A DNA stretch of 64,000 bases from Candidatus Neomarinimicrobiota bacterium (GTDB lineage Bacteria; Fidelibacterota; Marinisomatia; Marinisomatales; TCS55): the NCBI GenBank assembly GCA_018651745.1, contig JABIDL010000040.1, positions 25,848 through 89,847 on the forward strand, read 5' to 3'. The position numbers and the translations under genes were made by a program. How positions within the stretch are numbered: the stretch's first letter is position 1; every line of letters begins with the position of its first letter. Shown here one piece after another: positions 6,888 to 14,049 of the stretch. The notes under the pieces are model-generated. The model had not been told where the DNA came from and made no database searches. It worked only from the letters and a program-made list of their open reading frames with translations.

Positions 6888-8261
6888 ATGCTTGAATCCG
6901 TCATTATACCCTTAATTTATCTGGCATCCGCTGTGTCCTTTATACTTGGACTTAAGCAACTTTCACATCCACGCACAGCACCCAAAGGAAACTCAACTGC
7001 AGCCGTTGGGATGTTGCTTGCAATTATCGGAACGTTGTTCAAAACAGAAGTAATAGATTTTCAATTCATCATTATTGGGCTTGTGGTTGGATCCGCCATT
7101 GGTGTTTTTGCGGCAAAACGTGTGGAAATGACATCAATGCCTCAGCTCGTTGCATTGTTTAACGGCTTTGGCGGATTATCTTCATTGCTTGTGGCAACTT
7201 CGGAAGTGTATTCAGGGAATCAACTTGGGACGTTTACCTTATCAACTGTTTCCCTTAGTATTTTAATTGGATCCATAACATTTTCCGGGAGTTTGGTTGC
7301 TTTTGCTAAACTCCAGGGAATAATGCGAGGTATGCCGCTCGTCTTTAAGGGTGCTCGAATTTTTAACGGATTATTAATTCTTTTGGTGATTTTACTGACT
7401 GTTTATACTGTTATGAATCCAAGTGAGTTGTTTACGTATATCTTATGGATTATTGCTTTATCACTGATATCGGGATATTATTTTGTGGTACCAATTGGTG
7501 GAGCGGATATGCCTGTAGTAATCTCACTACTCAATTCATTCTCCGGGATTGCTGCAGCTTCCACTGGGTTTGTAATTGCGAATGATGCACTAATAATCAG
7601 CGGAGCCTTGGTTGGGGCAAGTGGAATTATATTGACAAACATAATGTGTAAAGGTATGAACCGAACACTTTGGAATGTGCTTTTTATAGGAATTGAAAGT
7701 TCATCCGCTTCTGAAGTGGCAACTGGTCCACAAAAATCTGCAAAATCTTATGAACCGGAAGATACTGTTGTGATCTTTGAAAATGCAAAGCAAGTGGTGA
7801 TTGTGCCGGGATACGGGATGGCGGTCGCGCAAGCCCAGCATGTTGTGCACGAATTCCAGAAAACTCTAGAAGCGAAAGGTGTTACCGTAAAATACGCAGT
7901 TCACCCTGTAGCCGGACGAATGCCGGGGCATATGAATGTATTGTTAGCAGAAGCGAACGTGTCCTATGACAATCTCTACGACCTTGATGCAATTAACCCA
8001 GAATTTGAAGAAACAGATATTGCTCTTGTCATCGGCGCAAACGATGTTGTAAACCCTGCCGCACGGCACGATACTGCCAGCCCGATTTTTGGTATGCCTA
8101 TTTTGGATGTGGATAAGGCGCAAACAGTTTTCGTTTTAAAACGTAGTATGAACCCGGGATACGCCGGAATCGAGAATGAACTATTTTTTAACGACAATAC
8201 CATTATGATTTTTGGTGATGCCAAAGAGACAGTTGGTCGCTTGACTGCAGAACTCCGTTAA
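6888..8261 (+). CDS. pntB: NAD(P) transhydrogenase subunit beta
   Basis: A 457-residue subunit combining the remaining membrane helices (about residues 1-260) with the NADP(H)-binding domain III (about 285-457). Domain III shows VVIVPGYGMAVAQAQHVV, the conserved GYGMA motif, then VKYAVHPVAGRMPGHMNVLL, LVIGANDVVNPAA and the C-terminal VFVLKRSMNPGYAGIENELF; these are diagnostic for PntB. With pntAA and pntAB it forms the complete inner-membrane enzyme that makes NADPH at the expense of the proton gradient. The operon ends at a terminator about 25 bases downstream. Confidence 0.95.
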   Translation: MLESVIIPLIYLASAVSFILGLKQLSHPRTAPKGNSTAAVGMLLAIIGTLFKTEVIDFQFIIIGLVVGSAIGVFAAKRVEMTSMPQLVALFNGFGGLSSLLVATSEVYSGNQLGTFTLSTVSLSILIGSITFSGSLVAFAKLQGIMRGMPLVFKGARIFNGLLILLVILLTVYTVMNPSELFTYILWIIALSLISGYYFVVPIGGADMPVVISLLNSFSGIAAASTGFVIANDALIISGALVGASGIILTNIMCKGMNRTLWNVLFIGIESSSASEVATGPQKSAKSYEPEDTVVIFENAKQVVIVPGYGMAVAQAQHVVHEFQKTLEAKGVTVKYAVHPVAGRMPGHMNVLLAEANVSYDNLYDLDAINPEFEETDIALVIGANDVVNPAARHDTASPIFGMPILDVDKAQTVFVLKRSMNPGYAGIENELFFNDNTIMIFGDAKETVGRLTAELR

Positions 8262-8285
8262 CGAAAAAAGAATTCCAAAATTTTT

Positions 8286-8314
8286 AAAAGCCTCCGCAAT
8301 ACGGGGGCTTTTTT
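8286..8314 (+). terminator. Rho-independent terminator after pntB
   Basis: AAAGCCTCCG and CGGGGGCTTT pair over 10 bp (one G-U) around a 5-base loop (CAATA), with six T at the end of and after the right arm. Confidence 0.9.
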
Positions 8315-8376
8315 ATTTTAAATATGATGGAGTCTTTTGGTCGAATTTTTACTGTGAATTAGGTAGTTTTAGGTTC

Positions 8377-10239
8377 ATGAACTTCCGCTACTACATCTCA
8401 TTTGCCATACTTGTGGTCCTTGCGCTTTCAGCCTGTGCCCCAATTCCTGTTGTTAAAGAGAAATATGCTTCATCGGGGCAAAAGAAAAAAATTCTCATGA
8501 TTAAAAAAGGAAGCGACTCTTCTGCAGTAGTGAAAGAAATTGAATATTATGAAAATGGACAGGTTTCACTCGAAGTGGAAAGGAAGGGAATCAAACGAGA
8601 CGGGAAGTACCTTGAGTTTTATCCGGATGGTATAGATCGCATTGTAGGGAAATATGCAGACCACATGATGCATGGGAAATGGCAATATTATTCGAAGAAT
8701 GGCAGGTTGGATTCTGTAAGGACATATAAAAATGGTTTGCTTCATGGACAATGGCAAAATTATAACAACGGACTTCTGATAACGCAGAAATCCTATAAAA
8801 AACATAAACGAGATGGGAAATACCTTGAGTTTTATCCGGATGGGAATGATTATTTCATCGGAAAATATTCAGACAATTTGAGGGTTGGGAAGTGGAAATT
8901 CTTTTCTAAAAAAGGTGACATAGATTCAATAAGAACGTATCAGAATGATATGCTTGATGGGAAATGGAAAAATTACGAAAATGGTATTTTGATTGAGCAG
9001 AAATCCTATAAAAAATATCGGTTAGATGGTAAATATTTTGATTACTATCAAGACGGATCGAAAAAAACCAAAGGTCAATACATAAATAATGTACCCGATG
9101 GTAAATGGATGTGGTGGCATAATGATGGAAGTAAACTCAGGCTCGTATCCTATGAACAAGGAATTAAATCGGGAAAAGCTTCGATATGGAGAATCGACGG
9201 ATTGCTGTCATTTTCTGGTGAATATTATATGGATAATCGGCAGGGAGAATGGAAATGGTACGGTGAAAAAAAGAAAGTTGATTCGCTGGTAACATATCAA
9301 GATGACATTCCACATGGTCCCATCAAAAAATGGTATAAAAATGGTATTCTTGCAATGGAAGGTCAATTTACAAATGGTCTTGCAGATGGAACGTGGAAAT
9401 GGTATTCAAAATCAAGATTGGATGATGGGATTGCGAATATATTCTCTAAAAAAGGATTACTAGATTCGTTAAAAACATTCTCAAATGGCACTCTAAACGG
9501 TCCATATAAAGTGTATCATTCCAACGGGAATCTAGCATTGAGTCAGAATTACGTTCAGGCAACATTAGAAGGATTGATGCAGTCTTATTACTTATCTGGC
9601 GAAAAGGAATCTATTTGGACCTATGATCGCGGAGCACGAACCGGTCCGTATATTATGTGGAGACCCAGCGGAGAAATGGAAGAAGAAGGGTCATTTTTTC
9701 AGGATCAGCCTGAAGGAAATATCCGCCGATGGTATTCTACGGGAATGCCGTCATCCGATGCGGGTTTTTTAGGCGGAACATTGCACGGTGTTTTTAGAGT
9801 GTATAGTCCATCCGGCGCATTAATCCGTGAACAGTTCACGCTGAAAGGTATTCCACATTCCCGTTTTGAATATCATGGTAATTCCCGATTAAAATCTATC
9901 CACATATTTGATGGTGAAGAAATCGTTATGGAATTCAAATGGAATTCGATGGGTGTAGAAAAAATCCTGGCTAACAATCTTGAAGGGACTTATACCGAAG
10001 AAGAACTCTACCCTAATGGAAATGTCCAAAAACAAGTCAGGTATAAAAGAAAGAAAAAACACGGCATTTCCTGGACGTTTGGGCAGGGAAGGGAATTGAT
10101 ATCTTTGGAAATATTTGATCTGGGTAAAAAAGTCATTTCACGGAAATGGGGTACGGAAAAAGAATTATCAAAAGATACACTTTACAAAAAGGGAAAACAG
10201 GTATTAGTGATTATTCCGCCGGATAAAGAAGAGGATTAA
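8377..10239 (+). CDS. MORN/YwqK-type repeat lipoprotein
   Basis: A 620-residue lipoprotein. The signal peptide ends LALSAC, with lipidated Cys at residue 20. Nearly all the rest is a tandem array of roughly a dozen beta-hairpin units of the MORN_2 (YwqK) type, with the recurring core YYxNGxxxxxxxYxxGxxDGxW, for example residues GKYLEFYPDG and GKWQYYSKNG. Units 2-5 are near copies at higher order: the motif DSxRTYxNxxxxGxWxNY returns every two units. Such repeats form elongated surface-exposed beta sheets; the function is unknown and antitoxin labels attached to the family are not evidence of a toxin system here. It starts at an ATG with a weak AGG upstream, between the pntB terminator and mscS. 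Confidence 0.85.
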   Translation: MNFRYYISFAILVVLALSACAPIPVVKEKYASSGQKKKILMIKKGSDSSAVVKEIEYYENGQVSLEVERKGIKRDGKYLEFYPDGIDRIVGKYADHMMHGKWQYYSKNGRLDSVRTYKNGLLHGQWQNYNNGLLITQKSYKKHKRDGKYLEFYPDGNDYFIGKYSDNLRVGKWKFFSKKGDIDSIRTYQNDMLDGKWKNYENGILIEQKSYKKYRLDGKYFDYYQDGSKKTKGQYINNVPDGKWMWWHNDGSKLRLVSYEQGIKSGKASIWRIDGLLSFSGEYYMDNRQGEWKWYGEKKKVDSLVTYQDDIPHGPIKKWYKNGILAMEGQFTNGLADGTWKWYSKSRLDDGIANIFSKKGLLDSLKTFSNGTLNGPYKVYHSNGNLALSQNYVQATLEGLMQSYYLSGEKESIWTYDRGARTGPYIMWRPSGEMEEEGSFFQDQPEGNIRRWYSTGMPSSDAGFLGGTLHGVFRVYSPSGALIREQFTLKGIPHSRFEYHGNSRLKSIHIFDGEEIVMEFKWNSMGVEKILANNLEGTYTEEELYPNGNVQKQVRYKRKKKHGISWTFGQGRELISLEIFDLGKKVISRKWGTEKELSKDTLYKKGKQVLVIIPPDKEED

Positions 10240-10272
10240 TAAATTAATTTTTTAACGTAATTTTACATTCTT

Positions 10273-11334
10273 ATGAAAGACACACTACTAGGACTTTATG
10301 AATTTTGGGGCCCGCCAGCGGTCACAATAGTTATCGGTATTATGGCCGGATGGATTTTCAAACGATTTATTCACAGCCGTATTGAAAAAATTACAACCAA
10401 GACTTCATGGAAAGGAGACGACCTAGTTTTCGAATCAATCCAATCCTACATTTTATTCTGGTTCTTTTTGGGTGCGGTTTACATGGCAGTAAACGGGCTC
10501 GATGTCAGCGGTGATTATGCTTCTTATTCCAAATATGTTGGTTATATAGCAAAGATCGCTTTAGCACTATTGATTTTATCCATCACCATGTCCATTGCTA
10601 AAGTTGTTGTTGGCTTGCTTGATTTATGGTCGAAAAGTAAAGGGTCATCATTTCCTTCAACAGCCATTTTTACAAACTTGGCAAGGATAACAATCATAAT
10701 GATTGGTGTCTTAATAATTTTACAATCTTTTGGTCTTTCTATTACGCCTATTCTCACTGCTTTTGGAGTGGGTGGTCTTGCAGTTTCGCTAGCATTGAAA
10801 GATACATTGTCTGATTTTTTTGCTGGACTTCACATTCTTTTGTCTCAGAAAGTCCGCATTGATGATTTTGTTGAGCTTGATTCAGGTCAAATGGGATATG
10901 TAACCAATATCACATGGCGGAATACTTCTCTAAAAGAGCGAACCAATAATTTAATTACAATTCCGAACTCGAAATTATCCAATGCGATTACGAAAAATTA
11001 TGATGTTATAGATACCAGTTATTCTGTTAAAGTCACCGGTGGGGTAGCGTATGACAGTGATTTAGACCACGTAGAACAGGTGATTATAGAGGTTGCTAAT
11101 TCAGTTATCAAGGATTTGGATACTGCTAAAAAAGATCATACGCCGGCGGTTCGCTTCCAAGAGTTTGGTGATTCCAGTATTAACTTTACCGTTTATATGC
11201 GCGCAGTAAAATACGGCGATCATCATCCCGTCAAACATGAATTTATTAAACGGCTTCATAAAAAGTTTGATGCAGAAGGAATTGAAATTCCTTTCCCCAT
11301 CCGAACGTTAGTCCACAAAAACTCCCCTGAATGA
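10273..11334 (+). CDS. Small-conductance mechanosensitive channel, MscS family
   Basis: A 353-residue inner-membrane channel that opens under membrane tension to release solutes after osmotic downshift. Hydrophobic helices lie at about 15-32, 58-76, 92-115 and 133-160. The pore helix (TM3) is ILTAFGVGGLAVSLALKDTL at about 158-177, the Gly/Ala-packed segment typical of MscS, followed by the beta domain start LSDFFAGLHILLSQKVRIDD and VELDSGQMGYVTNITWRNT. The C-terminal cytoplasmic alpha/beta domain is present. It has more N-terminal helices than E. coli MscS. There is no visible Shine-Dalgarno. It overlaps the DUF423 gene by four bases. Confidence 0.93.
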   Translation: MKDTLLGLYEFWGPPAVTIVIGIMAGWIFKRFIHSRIEKITTKTSWKGDDLVFESIQSYILFWFFLGAVYMAVNGLDVSGDYASYSKYVGYIAKIALALLILSITMSIAKVVVGLLDLWSKSKGSSFPSTAIFTNLARITIIMIGVLIILQSFGLSITPILTAFGVGGLAVSLALKDTLSDFFAGLHILLSQKVRIDDFVELDSGQMGYVTNITWRNTSLKERTNNLITIPNSKLSNAITKNYDVIDTSYSVKVTGGVAYDSDLDHVEQVIIEVANSVIKDLDTAKKDHTPAVRFQEFGDSSINFTVYMRAVKYGDHHPVKHEFIKRLHKKFDAEGIEIPFPIRTLVHKNSPE

Positions 11335-11699
11335 AAACATGGATCATGGCAGGCGCAGTGCTTGCCGGACTTGCGGTAGTTTTTGGTGCTTTTGGTGCGC
11401 ATGGCCTTAAATCTAGAGTATCGCCGGAAGATATCATTATTTTCGATACGGGCGTTAAATATCATATGTATCATGCATTAGGTTTGATTTTAATCGGAAT
11501 CTTGGGTTTTCATTTTCCTGAAAAATCAATGTCCGCTCCTGCTACATTAATGAGTGTAGGAATACTAATCTTTTCCGGAAGTTTGTACATTCTAGTTCTA
11601 ACCGGATTCCGGTGGCTTGGCGCTATAACTCCCGTTGGAGGGTTGGCATTAATCTCAAGTTGGTTGTTGCTGGCGTATAACTTGTACCGTCTAGGATAA
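11331..11699 (+). CDS. DUF423 family small membrane protein (YgdD-like)
   Basis: A 122-residue integral membrane protein with four hydrophobic segments. The N-terminal signature GAVLAGLAVVFGAFGAHGLK, the central TGVKYHMYHALGLILIGILG and the late GFRWLGAITPVGGLALISSW are the conserved blocks of DUF423. The biochemical role of the family is not established. It is coupled to mscS through an ATGA overlap, so the two are likely one transcriptional unit. Confidence 0.9.
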   Translation: MKTWIMAGAVLAGLAVVFGAFGAHGLKSRVSPEDIIIFDTGVKYHMYHALGLILIGILGFHFPEKSMSAPATLMSVGILIFSGSLYILVLTGFRWLGAITPVGGLALISSWLLLAYNLYRLG

Positions 11700-11772
11700 T
11701 TTATAATCTGGGCGACGTTACAGAATCAATACTTATAATCCACAAATTATTGACGGAGCTATCGGCACCGAA

Positions 11773-12582
11773 TTGATCAATCGTGGAGTTAATCTGCCAT
11801 TACCTCTCTGGTCTGCAGAAGCAAATTTTACAGATCCAGAAATTGTATTAAGCATACACCAAGATTATATTTCAGCAGGTGCTGATATTATTACAACCAA
11901 TACATTCCGCACGACTACATACAGTTATCGAAAAGCTGGGTATACTCCAAAACGTGCACAAGAAAGAGCTAAAACCAGTTTAATGAATGCAGTGGATTTG
12001 GCAAGAAAAGCGGTGGGAGAAGATATACAAGTTGTTGGTTCAATTACTGCTGTCGATGACTGTTATTCGCCTGAATTATACCCCGGGAAGGGTCCAGTTG
12101 AAGATACGTATGGTGAATTGATAGAATGGTTTAGTGAAACTGAAATTGATTTGCTTTTATTTGAAACAATGGGCCATTATGAAGAAATAAAAATTGCTCT
12201 TGAAGCGAGCCGAAATATAGAATCAGAATGCTGGTTTAGCTTAATATTAAAGGATGGCGAATATATTCTTGATGAACACTCCTTGGAAGAAACAATCAAT
12301 CTGATTAAAGAGTTTTCAGTTTCATGTTTAATGCTTAATTGCAATACAATTGAAACAACTCAAAGTGCCCTTGAACTTTTTTTATCCCTTTGGACAGATA
12401 AATGGGGTGTTTACTCTAATTTGGGTGTTACTGAATTTGATAATGATTATTTTGATACAATAAATGATTATAACTTTAAAGAGAGTATTTCATTGTATTT
12501 AGAGCATAGTCCTTCAGTAATCGGTGCTTGCTGTGGGTCAAATCCAAAACACATTAAAATGATAAAAAATTTGATTAACTAA
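11773..12582 (+). CDS. Homocysteine S-methyltransferase family protein (start codon uncertain)
   Basis: Zinc-dependent methyltransferase domain of the MmuM/BHMT/MetH-N type, which methylates homocysteine from S-methylmethionine or another donor. The zinc ligands are present: Cys190 (LNCN) and Cys253-Cys254 (GACCG). Other conserved blocks are ADIITTNTFRTTTYSY and LLLFETMGHYEEIKIAL. The TTG at 11773 is the first canonical start, but recognisable family sequence (IIDGAIGTEL, from 11746) continues upstream of it in the same frame. There is no ATG, GTG or TTG in that frame between the stop at 11704 and 11773. Either a non-canonical start (ATT/ATC) is used or a base is wrong. The gene is AT-rich. 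It lies 73 bases after the DUF423 gene. Confidence 0.8.
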   Translation: MINRGVNLPLPLWSAEANFTDPEIVLSIHQDYISAGADIITTNTFRTTTYSYRKAGYTPKRAQERAKTSLMNAVDLARKAVGEDIQVVGSITAVDDCYSPELYPGKGPVEDTYGELIEWFSETEIDLLLFETMGHYEEIKIALEASRNIESECWFSLILKDGEYILDEHSLEETINLIKEFSVSCLMLNCNTIETTQSALELFLSLWTDKWGVYSNLGVTEFDNDYFDTINDYNFKESISLYLEHSPSVIGACCGSNPKHIKMIKNLIN

Positions 12583-12611
12583 TCAATTACACTTTTATAA
12601 TAGGATAATTA

Positions 12612-13049
12612 ATGCATTTAAAGATTAAACCATTTAACACAGCCGTTCGCAATGTTTATGAAAACCATGGCCATTTCCACGATGGGGATGCAGGAATAGA
12701 TTTATTTGTCGTAAATGAACAATCGATAATGGCTGGCGAATCAACCCTGATTCATTTGCAGATTTCATGTGAAAATTCAGAAAATAAGCCTTATTTACTG
12801 ATGCCCCGTTCCAGCATTGCTAAAACGCCTTTACGGTTGAGTAATTCCATCGGATTAATTGATGGCGGTTACCGCGGGGAAATCATGGCAGCTGTGGATA
12901 ATATTAAGACTGAAGATTATACAGTTGAACCAGGGCAGCGATTATTTCAGTTAGTTGCCATGGACGGCTCGCCGATCCATTTTAAATTGGTAGATGAATT
13001 ATCAGATACATCCCGCGGTAGTGGAGGATTTGGCAGTACAGGGAAGTGA
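12612..13049 (+). CDS. dut: dUTP diphosphatase (trimeric dUTPase)
   Basis: A 145-residue enzyme hydrolysing dUTP to dUMP and pyrophosphate, keeping uracil out of DNA and feeding thymidylate synthesis. All five conserved motifs are in order: DAGIDL (about 26-31), PRSSIAKTPLRL (66-77), GLIDGGYRGEI (81-91), PGQRLFQLVA (111-120) and the glycine-rich RGSGGFGSTGK at the C-terminus. Length is normal. An AGGAT lies nine bases before the ATG. The IS3 scar begins only seven bases after the stop. Confidence 0.95.
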   Translation: MHLKIKPFNTAVRNVYENHGHFHDGDAGIDLFVVNEQSIMAGESTLIHLQISCENSENKPYLLMPRSSIAKTPLRLSNSIGLIDGGYRGEIMAAVDNIKTEDYTVEPGQRLFQLVAMDGSPIHFKLVDELSDTSRGSGGFGSTGK

Positions 13050-13056
13050 ATTATAA

Positions 13057-13188
13057 TATTGTATTAGATTTATTCAATATGAGAAACCAACTCAAAATTC
13101 TTTCATTGAACACTTTAATCGAACATATAACAAGGAAGTGCTAAATCTTTTGATTAATCATAAAAATAAATCTAATTTGATTTGGTAG
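13057..13188 (+). pseudogene. IS3-family transposase remnant (C-terminal rve fragment)
   Basis: Translating 13057-13188 gives IRFIQYEKPTQNSFIEHFNR, then TYNKEVLNL. This is the signature around the third catalytic residue (Glu) of the DDE integrase domain in IS3-family OrfB, whose usual form is IQFIQPGKPxQNxxIExFN. The frame has no start codon, is preceded by a stop at 13054 and, after LNL, runs into unrelated sequence until a TAG. Everything else of the transposase is missing, and no terminal inverted repeats are visible, so this is a relic. It marks an old insertion between dut and the surface-protein genes. Confidence 0.8.
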
Positions 13189-13225
13189 TAAAATGGATGT
13201 AATTACACAAGTACACAGGATTTAT

Positions 13226-13306
13226 ATGAATACAGAAACAAATTGGACCCGCAATTTCAACAGATTTGTTCAGCAAAATAGAATATTCCGAACAAGAAAA
13301 GAATGA
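13226..13306 (+). CDS. Possible 26-residue small protein
   Basis: ATG at 13226 with AGGA seven bases upstream opens a 26-codon frame (MNTETNWTRNFNRFVQQNRI then FRTRKE) ending in TGA at 13304, overlapping the next start as ATGA. The peptide is basic (five Arg, one Lys) and Asn/Gln-rich. It could be a real leader-coupled microprotein, or leftover coding sequence from the adjacent insertion event. I recognise no family. Confidence 0.3.
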   Translation: MNTETNWTRNFNRFVQQNRIFRTRKE

Positions 13307-14049
13307 TTAGTAATTTCTTCAAATTTACATGTGGTTTGTATGTATTTGTTTTGTCATCATTTTTGGCAGGACAGACCTCTGTTATTTCAGTTATTCCATT
13401 AGACTATGATTTATCTGAAACTATTGAAAGAGAAATATTGAAAAAAGATATTTCTGATTTAATCAGAGGTGAAATAATCAAATCAGAAAGAGCAAATTTA
13501 GTTGATAGAGAAAAAGAAATTACTGCAATTTCTGATGATGCATATCGATATGGAGTAAGATCAGATTCTATCGCTAAAGAAATTGGTTTGATAAATGGTG
13601 CGACACATTTAATGACGTGGTCTATCCGTACATCGAAAAATAAATATCATTTCGACTTTAAACATTATAATATATCCAGTAACAGTGGTTCGATTTCGAG
13701 AGCAAAATGGTTAAAGGGAGCGTTGCGATTTCGTTTTTCGGTAAAAAAGAATAATGAAGAGTTAAAACTTAAAATAAGAAAATCTACTTGGTTAGTTCTT
13801 GGAACAACTCCCCCAAAAGGAAGATTCCCTGAAGATTCATTTTTAACAAATTTGTGGTACAAAATTAAAATATTTACGGACAGTTTCCTTTTTTGGCTCG
13901 AAATGTCTTACGGAATTGGTTATGTCATTTTTCTGTTAGTGATGCTTTCTTCATTTGGTGGTTATGGTGTTTATACGATAGTTAGTGGTGGAGGTGGTGA
14001 ACAATCAATTGGAATGGGATTACCACCGGAATATCCGGAAGCACCATAA
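13303..14049 (+). CDS. Exported CsgG/LpoB-like protein with C-terminal membrane segment
   Basis: A 248-residue protein with an N-terminal signal peptide (cleavage near AGQ, residues 22-24). Residues about 27-110 resemble the CsgG/TolB-N-like alpha/beta fold found in curli secretion and lipoprotein activator proteins: VISVIPLDY, then RGEIIKSERANLVDREKEI, then AKEIGLINGATHLMTWSI, matching the family's pattern of a first strand, an LVDRE strand and a GA-[DT]-hhhxG strand. A hydrophobic span at about 203-226 and a Gly/Pro-rich tail follow. The coding sequence is very AT-rich (14 G/C in 60 at 13441-13500). Its stop overlaps the start of the giant surface protein (TAATG), so the pair is probably co-translated. 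Confidence 0.55.
   Translation: MISNFFKFTCGLYVFVLSSFLAGQTSVISVIPLDYDLSETIEREILKKDISDLIRGEIIKSERANLVDREKEITAISDDAYRYGVRSDSIAKEIGLINGATHLMTWSIRTSKNKYHFDFKHYNISSNSGSISRAKWLKGALRFRFSVKKNNEELKLKIRKSTWLVLGTTPPKGRFPEDSFLTNLWYKIKIFTDSFLFWLEMSYGIGYVIFLLVMLSSFGGYGVYTIVSGGGGEQSIGMGLPPEYPEAP

Noticed and set aside
8377-10239. Toxin-antitoxin system suggested by YwqK-type repeats
   Set aside because: The protein is a lipoprotein repeat array with no toxin gene beside it; the repeat family name alone is not evidence.
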